The notes: generated by a model not told the origin, from the letters alone. A stretch of DNA of 64,000 nt from Symbiodinium microadriaticum (GCA_001939145.1 LSRX01000461.1:416057-480056); one strand, 5' to 3'; positions 54,353 through 62,751 are shown, counted from the stretch's first letter. Numbers and translations are program-made.

Positions 54353-54369
54353 TGGTAGCGGAGCCTGCC
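54353..54369 (+). promoter_or_regulatory. Primer-binding site
   Basis: TGGTAGCGGAGCCTGCC lies directly after the 5' LTR. It is complementary to a tRNA ending GGCUCCGCUACCA, most likely initiator tRNA-Met, the usual Copia primer. The next 12 bases (TGAGGGGCAGGT) allow a CCTGCC/GGGCAGG hairpin. Confidence 0.75.
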
Positions 54370-54431
54370 TGAGGGGCAGGTTCGAAGAGATCCAGGGCAA
54401 GCAGGGCTCCAGTGTGCGAAACTGGAGAAAG

Positions 54432-56399
54432 ATGAGTGGTACCGCAGAGCAAAGCTCAACTCATGTTGGGCGAACCAAAGACGGCATCCCCACCTGGGGG
54501 GGGGAAGCTAGCGCCTTTGTTCAGTATGAGGAAGCTGCTCTCCTTTGGGAGCAGTCCTTGACATGGGAGAAGCGCTACACTGCTGGACCGAAGTTGGTGC
54601 AAGAATTGACAGGAGCTGCCAAGAGACTAGTCTCTGGGCAGCCCCCTGGCTGGGTTTCCTTTCGTGGAGGCGTGACCACCTTGATGGACCACTTGAGGGC
54701 AGCCTTGGGGAAACCAAGGATCAACGAGGTCACGGACCTGCTGGCCGCGTACTTCAAGGGCACCAAGCGTAAGCCTCAAGAAAGTATGAATGATTACATC
54801 ACCCGAAAGACTGAAGCTTACATGAGAGCCAACCAAAGCTTGAGACGCGTCCAACCCCACTACGAGAAGACCGCAGTGACCTCAGCAGGAGACCGGCGCC
54901 TTCACCAACCTCGCGGCAGCAACGACTCTACAGCATGGACATGGTCCAGACAATGGACCCCGGCTACTGAGGAGCCGGACACCCACACTGGTGATGGCGA
55001 GGGTGACGTCAACACCGAGGCCTCTACGCAGCCACCTGAGCAGGGAGACCACTCATGGTGGGAACCGAGAGGCTGGGAGAACAGATGGGACACATGGAGT
55101 TGGTCCTCATGGCGGGGCTATTCGGGAAGCTACTGGGATGAGTCCTGGAGACCTTCCTCGTGGTCTAGTGCAGGTTCCTCTACTACCTCCTCGAGCCAGA
55201 ATGGGCAGCGGATGGAGTTACTACCCCAGTTCATTCAGGGGTGGTACCTTCTGATTGATGCCAATTTGGATGCAGGAGAACGCAACCTGGTGATGACAGC
55301 CTTGGGTGGCAACTTCGAGCCACTGAAGGTGGCTCAGGAGTTGAGGAACCAGTTCTCGGAGCACGACATCCGCCGTCGAGACATGTCCCGACGGCACCAA
55401 AGCTATATGGGAGAAAACATGGACGAGGATGACGTCGACACCGAGGCATACAACGACCACCACGCCACCGAGTCCATGCCCGAGGGGATGTCAGAGGAGG
55501 GTTTGGTGATGATGGCGGATGCAGATGAGATGGCCCACGAGGCCATGGCTACTTTGATGACAGCGAAGAGGACCCTGAGGGAAGCACGCCAGAAGCAACA
55601 CATGGTTAAGCAGAACAGGAAGTACTACCAGGGAACACAAAGAAGCAGCACCCCTTCCTCTTCAAGCACCAAACCCAGAGACGACAGCCAGATCGAATGT
55701 TTGAGGTGCGGCGTCAAAGGACACAGAGTGGCTCAGTGTCCTCACAAGCCCTTGGGGGAATACAAGGGCCAATCCAACCTTGCCGAGACGGGCGACACCG
55801 AACCACAACAAGCTCCTTTTGTGTGCTACGCCAACAAGCTAGCTGGGTTTGCCTCCTCTGCTGAGGACCACGCCGCCTGGAGCGCGGAGGAGGCCAACAA
55901 CGCCCTCAGCACGGCCGAGGCAGTGAAGCGGGGAATGGCAGTGCTGGATGGAGGGGCCACCCAGACTATTGGATCTGTGGCTGCTGTTGAAGCAGTGATG
56001 CTGCGGAACCAGGCGACCAAAGGTTCATCAGGACTCCGAGGAGTCAACAGCAAGGACCCTCCTACTTTCACCTTCGGGAATTCCTCGGAGAACAGATGCT
56101 TGAGCACAGCCCGCCTACAGATTTCAGCAGGCGGCCACCCAGGCGAGATGCAGATCCACACCTTGGAAGGCGGAGAGAGCCCCATCTTGATGAGCATCGA
56201 GACCCTCCGCAAGATTGGCGCCATCATCGACTTTGAACACGATCTCGCTGTGTTCAGGAAAATCGATGCCACCAAGGTGCTACGGCTGACCCGCGGAAAG
56301 TCCGGTCATCAACTTCTTCCTTTGACCGAGGACTGGATGAGTGATTCGGTCGAAGCCCGGCAGCCTGTGCCCAGCTTGGCAGCATATCTGCCCGCCTAG
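54432..56399 (+). CDS. Copia Gag-protease polyprotein
   Basis: 655 residues from ATG 54432; the frame is open slightly further upstream but lacks an earlier ATG. The N-terminal half (GIPTWGG..., LYEQS-like LWEQSLTWEKRY, PPGWVSFRGGV) is the capsid-type Gag of dinoflagellate Copia elements. A Trp/Ser-rich linker follows (about residues 215-265). Then come LLPQFIQGWYLLIDANLD, a CCHC zinc knuckle CLRCGVKGHRVAQC (55698-55739), and a retropepsin with the active site AVLDGGATQTIG (Asp codon at 55947) and a closing ILMSIETLRKIGAIIDF strand. The active site is D-G-G-A and not the commoner D-S/T-G-A. The frame ends in TAG at 56397-56399; the same frame continues open into Pol. Gag packages the RNA and the protease matures the particle. 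Confidence 0.92.
   Translation: MSGTAEQSSTHVGRTKDGIPTWGGEASAFVQYEEAALLWEQSLTWEKRYTAGPKLVQELTGAAKRLVSGQPPGWVSFRGGVTTLMDHLRAALGKPRINEVTDLLAAYFKGTKRKPQESMNDYITRKTEAYMRANQSLRRVQPHYEKTAVTSAGDRRLHQPRGSNDSTAWTWSRQWTPATEEPDTHTGDGEGDVNTEASTQPPEQGDHSWWEPRGWENRWDTWSWSSWRGYSGSYWDESWRPSSWSSAGSSTTSSSQNGQRMELLPQFIQGWYLLIDANLDAGERNLVMTALGGNFEPLKVAQELRNQFSEHDIRRRDMSRRHQSYMGENMDEDDVDTEAYNDHHATESMPEGMSEEGLVMMADADEMAHEAMATLMTAKRTLREARQKQHMVKQNRKYYQGTQRSSTPSSSSTKPRDDSQIECLRCGVKGHRVAQCPHKPLGEYKGQSNLAETGDTEPQQAPFVCYANKLAGFASSAEDHAAWSAEEANNALSTAEAVKRGMAVLDGGATQTIGSVAAVEAVMLRNQATKGSSGLRGVNSKDPPTFTFGNSSENRCLSTARLQISAGGHPGEMQIHTLEGGESPILMSIETLRKIGAIIDFEHDLAVFRKIDATKVLRLTRGKSGHQLLPLTEDWMSDSVEARQPVPSLAAYLPA
56397..56399 (+). 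promoter_or_regulatory. Candidate gag-pol readthrough stop (UAG)
   Basis: Gag-protease and Pol are in the same frame, separated by this single TAG with context CCC GCC TAG GGA CAA. Downstream the frame reads GQLLPVFEPDENGKVLCRSG with natural composition and no ATG. UAG followed by GG is also the context of known retroviral readthrough. It could equally be a point mutation. Confidence 0.5.
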
Positions 56400-56613
56400 G
56401 GACAACTCCTTCCCGTTTTTGAGCCTGACGAAAATGGGAAGGTACTGTGTAGATCAGGTAGGGTAGATTCTAACAGTGCTTCAGTGATTCACTCTGGGGA
56501 ACAAGGGTGGAATGACCGAGGTAGTGTTCAGGATTTGGGGTTTAGAGAAACTTTTGGAGAGAATGATTGCGAGTGCGACCAGCCTGATTGCGAGTGCCAC
56601 ACAGCCGTGAATG
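56400..56613 (+). CDS. Residual N-terminal part of the Pol reading frame
   Basis: In the Pol frame this stretch reads as plausible protein: GQLLPVFEPDENGKVLCRSG, then ...SVIHSGEQGWNDRGSVQDLG and ENDCECDQPDCECHTAVNA, with a Cys-rich C-E-C-x6-C-E-C-H motif. It has no ATG of its own. It ends at the first TGAATGC repeat. Removing the 894-bp segment that follows would join HTAVNA directly and in frame to VRAIEHKANL of Pol. Confidence 0.55.
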
Positions 56614-57504
56614 CCACCCTACAGCGTGCACGAGAACCGCATTCCGGTGTCCATTGCAGCAATCCAGGCTCAGAAGCTAGTGTACCACACGCGACCGCGC
56701 CGCCTTGCCGACATGGACAAGCTGACGCAAGCCCAGATGGTGCTCTCACTCCGTTCGTACGGGGAGGAGCCACCCAAGGACTGGAGCAAGGTGCAGCTCT
56801 TGTCCCGCCTCAAGGAGCTCGAGGAAGCCGGCGAGGTCATTGCTCCCCATGGGGGCACCAAGAAGCACACCCCGCTCGAGCTCGCGATCAAGGACCTCAA
56901 CAAAGCCGGGGCCCGCAAGGCGACGTTGCAGAAGTATGTCACCGACACGTGCCAGATCGCCATCACCGGGAACGAGACCATGACGATCCTCCAGCAGAAG
57001 GCGATGGGTCACCTGCTCCAGGTGACCACTCCCGTGGGCGAGGACAAGATGGGCTTCGGGAAGTATGCAGCGCAGACCTACACGACAGTGAGGCAGAACG
57101 ATCCGCAGTACTGCTCATGGGCCACCGAGACGGCACGCGAGGGAGAGTGCTCGCAGTACCTGAAGCGCTTTGTGAAGTGGCTCCAGATGAGGCCCGAGGA
57201 GACAAAGCACAACAAGGTGGACCTCAACAAGGTGGTGCCCCACGCGAAGGCCAAGAGCAACCCCAAGAAGCCCGGCACGGACGACCCCACGACCGACAAG
57301 ACGGGCTACCCGACGACTACCTCACCGGCAACCTCCTCCACGTCCCAGGATGCAGTGGTGCAGCAATTGGTGAATGCGGTGACCGCCCTGGCCAAGGAGG
57401 TCCAGGACTTGAAGAACGACAAAGCCGAGAAGCCCCGCAAGATTGCTGCGAAGACGGACTGCGAGATGGAGGAGAAGCCCCACCAGGACAGGAGATCAGC
57501 ATGA
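56611..57504 (+). CDS. Extra Copia ORF (SAP-like and ExoX-C-like protein) inserted between gag and pol
   Basis: 297 residues from ATG 56611 to TGA 57502-57504, in a different frame from gag and pol. Residues about 37-76 (LTQAQMVLSLRSYGEEPP, W-S-K-V-Q-L-L-S-R-L-K-E-L) look like a SAP DNA-binding motif. Residues about 145-195 (MGFGKYAAQTYTTVRQNDPQ, YCSWATE, LKRFVKWL) match the F-G-K-Y/H ... T-Y-x-x-V ... D-P-x-Y-x-x-W pattern of the exodeoxyribonuclease-X C-terminal-like domain. A Lys/Pro/Thr-rich linker and a short coiled coil (VVQQLVNAVTALAKEVQDLK) end the protein. The coding is GC-rich with many GAG/AAG/CTC codons, unlike the pol start after 57505. The TGA overlaps the pol ATG (ATGA). The ORF occupies exactly the span between two TGAATGC copies. 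Likely role: DNA or integration-complex binding; no nuclease catalytic core is seen. Confidence 0.8.
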   Translation: MPPYSVHENRIPVSIAAIQAQKLVYHTRPRRLADMDKLTQAQMVLSLRSYGEEPPKDWSKVQLLSRLKELEEAGEVIAPHGGTKKHTPLELAIKDLNKAGARKATLQKYVTDTCQIAITGNETMTILQQKAMGHLLQVTTPVGEDKMGFGKYAAQTYTTVRQNDPQYCSWATETAREGECSQYLKRFVKWLQMRPEETKHNKVDLNKVVPHAKAKSNPKKPGTDDPTTDKTGYPTTTSPATSSTSQDAVVQQLVNAVTALAKEVQDLKNDKAEKPRKIAAKTDCEMEEKPHQDRRSA

Positions 57505-60500
57505 ATGCAGTAAGGGCCATAGAACACAAAGCCAACTTGGTAGTTCCGCACATGTTTGGTGATTTGATAGGTAGGGACAGGCCTGAGCTGTTGGAGGTGT
57601 CATGTGATTCAGCGAGTGTCCTCTGTGATGTTTTCAACACGAGGACGAAACGAAGTGAGGCGGCTATAAGGAGTGCCTTGTGGAACGGGCACGATCTTTC
57701 CAAGCCTGAGGGTCTGAGGATTGTGTTGGAGCAGATTTACAGCCTCAAGCCCAAGCATGTTTGGATAGCTCTCCCCAACCAAGCCTTTAGCTCCCTTCAA
57801 CACCTGAACCAAAGGACCCCAGCCCAAGCCCAAGACCTCAAGGCCAAACGAGCCCTTGATATCCAAGTGTTTGAGCATGTGATGGAACTGGTGAAAACTT
57901 GCATTCAGTTGGGAGTTGAGGTGTCAGTGGAACTGAGTGAGAAGAGTGAGGGTTGGAGACTTCCGGTTCTTCAGAGGTTGAGGTTTGAGATGGGATTGAG
58001 GAACTGTGTGGTGAAGGGCTGTGCGGTTGGGTTGAAAGGTGCCAATGGTAGGTTGATGCAGAAGGGTTGGAGAATCCTCTCCACGCACAAGGGACTGTGT
58101 GACAAACTTCACAAACCATGTAAGTGCCACTACAAGTATGAGCATGCCAAGTGTGAAGGTCCCAACGCCAAGAGTGGAACCCGATATACCCCGGAACTTG
58201 CGCGCCTTGTGTATGAAGCCCTCCACCAGGAAGGGTCGCTCCAGGATGTGGTTGACGAGTGTTCAGGGCGATCCCTTATGGTTGAGCAATTCGGTCTGGG
58301 GTTGAGATGCACTTGTGAAGAGTCCTTCAACAAGGGAGGTTGTGGTTCGTGCGTCCTTCAGGAACGAGAGAATGATAGGGAACCCGAAGCCCCAAGCATC
58401 TTCCTGAGTCAGCAAAAGGTTCAAGAACTTGAGGCGGAAGCTAAGAAGTGTAGTAAGCCGAGAGCCCAAGCCACCCTCGACCAGGTCCATAGCCTGTTAC
58501 AGCAGTTTCCTCTCCACAACACCGGAGCTTCCCGTCGAAACCAAAGCCCCAATGAGTACCAAGTCTTCGGAACCTACGCTTATGGGAATCACTATGGCAA
58601 CACCAACCGTACTCGAGAACTGCCTGAACTTTGCAAGCTCCTTAACAAGATCCTCAAACAACACTTCCCTAACCTTTCCTGGACCTCCTTCGCTCTGAAC
58701 CATGGTTCTCTGATGCCGACCCACCGCGATCTTTACAACCTGGCCTCGTACCCTAACGGAAGTATTGGGTTTGGAAAGTACAAAGGAGGTGGTTTATGGG
58801 TTGAGAGTCAAGGGATTCGGGATGGTCGTCAAGGGAAGAGTTCGGAAAGGTTGAATTCCAAGGGTGAAGTTGTTCAGGGAATGGAGGTTGATATTCGGAA
58901 CAAAGGGTTGACTTTTTCTCCACATGCATGGCATGGTTCATGTGAGTGGGAAGGGGATCGATGGGTGTTGACGGTCTTTGTGAGCAGAGGGTTTCCTCAC
59001 TTGAGCGTGGGTGACAGAGAGGAACTGAAAGCCTTGGGATTCCCTCTCCCCAAAACCTCAGGCTCCGAAGAAAACCAAGCCTTGGCTGTTGATGGATCCC
59101 GACACACCTTTAGTGATCGTAAGAAAGAGGACGAACGAATCCGAAAACAACTGTACCTGCTACATTGCGCGACGGGCCACAGCCATCCACGTCACATGAT
59201 CCAAGCGCTCAAGCGCAAGGGGGCTGATGCTAGGACTTTGGAGCTTGCTGAGAATTTCCGATGTCCTGTGTGCGATGAGCGTAGGAAACCCCCTCCTCGG
59301 AACCTCGCCTCCCTCGAGCCCCTGCCTCCCAAGCTTTACACTCTGGAGATCGACATAGGTCATTGGGTGCATCCGCATTCTGAAGAAAGTGTGAATTTCA
59401 TGATTATAGTCGATGAAGGCTCAAGATTCAGGGCCGCTAGAGTGCTTACGACGGGAGCCAAGAAAGCTCCGAATGCTCAGGATTGTTTGCACTATCTGCA
59501 AGAGGGATGGGTCCAGTACTTTGGACATCCACGATGCCTGCGGCTAGACCCCGCCGGTGCTTTCAGGAGCGCAGCAGTGGAGGCCTGGTGCGACAAGCAT
59601 TCCATCTTCCTTGACATCATTCCCGGAGAGGCCCATTGGAAGGTAGGAGTAGTTGAAAATGCTGTACGGGGAGTGAAGGATGTGATGACCAAGTTGTGCC
59701 AGTACGAACCAGAGCTTTCTCCTTCAGAGGCCCTTGCGGCAGCTGTCACCACATTCAATCATAAAGAATTGGTTCGTGGTTATTCTCCTGCCCAGCACAT
59801 TCTAGGCCAAGCCCCAGATGAGACAGGCAGGTTCATCCCAGCCACCGGCTCCGTACATCCCGGCCTTTTGGTGGAAAATCCCAATGGTGAACTGGAGCGC
59901 AGCGTGAGACTGCGTGCAGAGGCTGAGAAGGCCTTGAGCGACTGGAACGCCAGTCAACGGCTCATGCGGGCCCAGCATTCTCGACACCGTCCCAAGTATG
60001 ATTACATACCAGGCGAACTTGTTTTCTACTGGAGGACACAGGATGCAAACAAGGGACGCAGACAGCCTGGCGGGAAGCATGGCAGGTTTTTGGGTCCTGC
60101 CAGAATCCTTGCGACGGAGACGCGACAAACACCAGATGGAGGTGTTCAGCCAGGTGGAGCAGTGTGGTTGGTCAAAGGACGGAGCCTACTGAAGTGCTCT
60201 CCAGAGCAGTTGAGAAGAGCCACCGAACGGGAGGAGCTCCTGGAGGCTTTGAGCGACCCCACGGACCAGCAGCTCACCTGGACCTACCACGCCGTTGCCA
60301 AAGAGATTGGTGGAAACCGTTTTGAGGACCTCACCCAGGACGTCCCAGACATGCAAGAGTGGCACCGTGCTCAAGACCCTCGCGAAGAAGCTCAACCTAC
60401 GAGAGTGCGCTTGAAGTCCAAACGCCCTCCTCCAGAGGCCCCTGCGGCCGTCCCCATGGAGGAAGATGATAAGGAACTGATCCCAGATCGGCCTAGGCGA

Positions 60501-62456
60501 GAGCGCTCTCGCTCAAGAGGCCATGGCAGTTCAACGGCAGCACCCTCTCGTGAACTTCCTTCTGCCTGGTGGAACAATGTGGCGGAGCGCCACTGGCCAG
60601 AGCAGAAGTGTAACTACTGGGACGACTCCTCTGCAGCAGTGGCCGTGGAAATTGAAATGCCTGGGACCCAGAGAGGCAGCGACCGTGCCTTTCGAGACCT
60701 GGGTGCCTATTTCATTGGAAGCATGAAACGCCGAGCAGTGGAGTTATCCGAGAGAAAAATGAGTCCCGAGGAAAAGGAGGCCTTCCGTGGAGCAAAGGCC
60801 ATCGAGGTCAAGAACTTCGTGGCTTCCAAGGCCTTCGAGGTGCTACCAGAGCACATGAAGCCAGCACGACACCAAGCCATAGGCATGCGGTGGATTTTGA
60901 CGTGGAAGCTGAAGGAGGATGGGACGCGGAAGGCCAAAGCACGTGCCGTGCTTCTTGGATACCAAGACGAGGCCTACGAGCACCGCTCTACTACCTCACC
61001 AGTCATGACGCGTCAGACGCGTCAGCTTCTACTCCAACTCGCCGCTTGGAAGCGATGGAAGGTCCAAAAAGGGGATGTGACTGGAGCTTTTCTCCAGTCA
61101 CGCACCTATCCAGACCAACTCTATTGCATCCCTTGCCCGGAGATCTGCCATGCACTCAACATCCCCGAAGGGAGTGTAACCAAGGTGCAGAAAGCCTGTT
61201 ATGGCTTAGTAGATGCTCCATTGGAATGGTACCGATCAGTCGACACCTTTTTGCGTGAACTAGGCTTTACCAAGTTGTGGTCTGATCCTTGTTGTTGGGT
61301 CCTCAGAACTGGAGAGGAGCTCCGAGGAGCCATCAGCGGCCACGTTGATGATTTCTTGTTTAGTGGCCCAGAAGGCGACGAGCTGTGGGAGAGCAAGCTG
61401 AGGGCCATCAAAGAAAAGTTCAAGTGGGGGGATTGGGAAGCAGGGAAGTTTACTCAGTGTGGGGTTGTCATAGAACAAACCAAAGAGGGATTCGAGCTCT
61501 CCCAACCTTCTTACCTCGAGAATCTACATGAAATCAACGTCAACGCTAGCCGTAAAAAGGACCGCTCCCAAGCCACCAACGACAAGGAGAAAACCCAACT
61601 GCGTGCCTTGTTAGGAGGCATCAGTTGGCACGCTCAACAAGTTGCTCCATACCTGGCTGCGGAAGTTAGCCTACTCCTTACCGAGGTAAGCCGCAGCACG
61701 ATCGACACCATCGTCCGCGCCAACCTCCTCCTGGAGAATGCCAAGTCCCGGCAGAAGCAGAAGATGAAAGTCCACTCCTTTGCCAAGGACGACGAGCTCA
61801 CCATGGTGATGTGGGTGGATGCGGCGAACGCCAACCGCATCGATGGAGGATCGACCCAAGGACTGTTCCTTGGGATGACCAGCAAATCCATGCTGAAGGG
61901 CGAAGTCACAGCCGTGACTCCCGTGGCCTGGCATTCCCAAAAGATCGACCGAGCATGCCGCTCACCGGGAGCGGCAGAAGCCCAAGCAGCAGTGAATGGT
62001 GATGACAGCCTGTACAGCGGCCGTCATCAATGGAGCGAACTGCTGTATGGATCTGGCAGCCTCAAGGCCCCAGATGAACTGGTGCGGAAGACTGGGGGCT
62101 GCCTGGTCACCGACAGCCGCAACGTCTACGACCGCCTCGTGACCGAAGTCATGGTGATCAAAGGGGCGGAGAAGAGGACGAGCATCGAATTGCTGGCCAT
62201 CAAGGAGTCCCAGATGACCACCAAGGTCGAGCTACGATGGGTGCACAGCGAGGCACAGCTGGCAAACAGCCTGACCATACAAGGAGGACATCGAGAATAC
62301 GACCTCTTCTACCGAATGAACCACCGATGGCGATTGGTGGAGGATGAGAGCATGATGTCTGCCAAGCGACGCAAAGACCTTGGCCTCGCTCCACTCCAAA
62401 ATCAGGACCCTCCTAAAGTTTCTCAGGGTTGTGTTAGTGAATTTCCCACAGAGTGA
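57501..62456 (+). CDS. Copia Pol: MTase-like, TET/JBP-like dioxygenase, integrase, RT, RNase H
   Basis: 1651 residues from ATG 57501. (1) About 20-175: LLEVSCDSAS, GHDLSKPEGL, PKHVWIALPNQAFSSLQHL resemble motifs of a cytosine-methyltransferase-like Rossmann domain, with Asn where the catalytic Cys of P-C would be (residue 93). (2) Cys/His clusters CDKLHKPCKCHYKYEHAKC and CTCEESFNKGGCGSC. (3) About 318-500: 2-oxoglutarate/Fe(II) dioxygenase with H408-R-D410, GGGLWV, and H478 followed nine residues later by R487. (4) Integrase: HHCC (from about 554) and D618, D683, E719, a D-x35-E spacing. (5) RT: DVTGAF (D1192) and HVDDF (D1283-D1284). (6) RNase H: WVDAA (D1440) and E1493. All core catalytic residues are present. 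Pol starts inside the stop codon of the extra ORF, or by readthrough from gag, because the frame is open back to 56400. Confidence 0.93.
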   Translation: MNAVRAIEHKANLVVPHMFGDLIGRDRPELLEVSCDSASVLCDVFNTRTKRSEAAIRSALWNGHDLSKPEGLRIVLEQIYSLKPKHVWIALPNQAFSSLQHLNQRTPAQAQDLKAKRALDIQVFEHVMELVKTCIQLGVEVSVELSEKSEGWRLPVLQRLRFEMGLRNCVVKGCAVGLKGANGRLMQKGWRILSTHKGLCDKLHKPCKCHYKYEHAKCEGPNAKSGTRYTPELARLVYEALHQEGSLQDVVDECSGRSLMVEQFGLGLRCTCEESFNKGGCGSCVLQERENDREPEAPSIFLSQQKVQELEAEAKKCSKPRAQATLDQVHSLLQQFPLHNTGASRRNQSPNEYQVFGTYAYGNHYGNTNRTRELPELCKLLNKILKQHFPNLSWTSFALNHGSLMPTHRDLYNLASYPNGSIGFGKYKGGGLWVESQGIRDGRQGKSSERLNSKGEVVQGMEVDIRNKGLTFSPHAWHGSCEWEGDRWVLTVFVSRGFPHLSVGDREELKALGFPLPKTSGSEENQALAVDGSRHTFSDRKKEDERIRKQLYLLHCATGHSHPRHMIQALKRKGADARTLELAENFRCPVCDERRKPPPRNLASLEPLPPKLYTLEIDIGHWVHPHSEESVNFMIIVDEGSRFRAARVLTTGAKKAPNAQDCLHYLQEGWVQYFGHPRCLRLDPAGAFRSAAVEAWCDKHSIFLDIIPGEAHWKVGVVENAVRGVKDVMTKLCQYEPELSPSEALAAAVTTFNHKELVRGYSPAQHILGQAPDETGRFIPATGSVHPGLLVENPNGELERSVRLRAEAEKALSDWNASQRLMRAQHSRHRPKYDYIPGELVFYWRTQDANKGRRQPGGKHGRFLGPARILATETRQTPDGGVQPGGAVWLVKGRSLLKCSPEQLRRATEREELLEALSDPTDQQLTWTYHAVAKEIGGNRFEDLTQDVPDMQEWHRAQDPREEAQPTRVRLKSKRPPPEAPAAVPMEEDDKELIPDRPRRERSRSRGHGSSTAAPSRELPSAWWNNVAERHWPEQKCNYWDDSSAAVAVEIEMPGTQRGSDRAFRDLGAYFIGSMKRRAVELSERKMSPEEKEAFRGAKAIEVKNFVASKAFEVLPEHMKPARHQAIGMRWILTWKLKEDGTRKAKARAVLLGYQDEAYEHRSTTSPVMTRQTRQLLLQLAAWKRWKVQKGDVTGAFLQSRTYPDQLYCIPCPEICHALNIPEGSVTKVQKACYGLVDAPLEWYRSVDTFLRELGFTKLWSDPCCWVLRTGEELRGAISGHVDDFLFSGPEGDELWESKLRAIKEKFKWGDWEAGKFTQCGVVIEQTKEGFELSQPSYLENLHEINVNASRKKDRSQATNDKEKTQLRALLGGISWHAQQVAPYLAAEVSLLLTEVSRSTIDTIVRANLLLENAKSRQKQKMKVHSFAKDDELTMVMWVDAANANRIDGGSTQGLFLGMTSKSMLKGEVTAVTPVAWHSQKIDRACRSPGAAEAQAAVNGDDSLYSGRHQWSELLYGSGSLKAPDELVRKTGGCLVTDSRNVYDRLVTEVMVIKGAEKRTSIELLAIKESQMTTKVELRWVHSEAQLANSLTIQGGHREYDLFYRMNHRWRLVEDESMMSAKRRKDLGLAPLQNQDPPKVSQGCVSEFPTE
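58455..59010 (+). other. TET/JBP-like 2OG-Fe(II) dioxygenase domain in Pol
   Basis: Iron ligands would be H408 (codon 58722), D410 (58728) and H478 (58932). R487 (58959) would bind 2-oxoglutarate. Signature segments in order: FALNHGSLMPTHRDLYNL, FGKYKGGGLWVES, NKGLTFSPHAWHGSCEWEG, DRWVLTVF. The H-x4-W/F-x-G-D/E-R-Y/W-x-L spacing is that of TET/JBP enzymes, which hydroxylate 5-methylcytosine or thymine in DNA. The substrate here is unknown. An AlkB-like or prolyl-hydroxylase-like activity is less likely but possible. Confidence 0.7.
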
Positions 62457-62512
62457 ATCTCGAAATTCTGAGCCATACGTGCTCCAATGTTCTGTCTTTT
62501 CAAGCAGCACCC

Positions 62513-62529
62513 GGGGGGGGGAGGGGGGG
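62513..62529 (+). promoter_or_regulatory. Polypurine tract
   Basis: GGGGGGGGGAGGGGGGG lies two bases before the 3' LTR. It primes plus-strand DNA synthesis. Confidence 0.85.
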
Positions 62530-62531
62530 CA

Positions 62532-62746
62532 TGCAAGTGAAACTTGTGTCCCTCGCTCTCTGTGCTGTCCAGGAGTTCGCGACAACGACTGCAGCTTCTG
62601 GAAGGATCAAAAGAGCCCACAAGGTGGGCAGCAGGGTTTTTGTGTAGCTCCGTTTGCAGCCGAGCCATTCTCTGAATCCCTCGTTGCCTCTCCCGCTCTC
62701 CTCTGAAGCCTGGCGTCTTTGAGCTACTGCAGTGCTACCACTTCCA
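62532..62746 (+). repeat. Copia 3' LTR (215 bp)
   Basis: Identical to the 5' LTR by eye over its whole length. Confidence 0.95.
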
Positions 62747-62751
62747 AACCC
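62747..62751. repeat. Copia target-site duplication, right (AACCC)
   Basis: Matches 54133-54137. The empty site would have read AACCCTAAACCCTACATGCC, a continuous telomere-like stretch. Confidence 0.85.

Larger units (their letters stand above)
54138..62746 (+). mobile_element. Complete Ty1/Copia LTR retrotransposon carrying extra genes
   Basis: 8609 bp with 215-bp identical LTRs, a 5-bp AACCC target duplication, a primer-binding site at 54353, a polypurine tract at 62513-62529, gag-protease (54432-56399), an 894-bp extra ORF (56611-57504) and pol (57501-62456). Domain order protease, integrase, RT, RNase H defines Copia. Pol carries an additional N-terminal part with methyltransferase-like and TET/JBP-like dioxygenase regions. 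No frameshift or unexpected stop was found in the core domains, so the copy may be active. Identical LTRs imply recent insertion. The target is a telomere-like CCCTAAA repeat. Confidence 0.95.

Noticed and set aside
56484-57500. N-terminal 339-residue extension of Pol in the same frame
   Set aside because: From about 56615 on, this reading is Gly/Arg/His/Pro-rich shadow of the extra ORF. Only 56400-56613 looks coding, and no ATG opens the frame at 56484 (the codon there is GTG).
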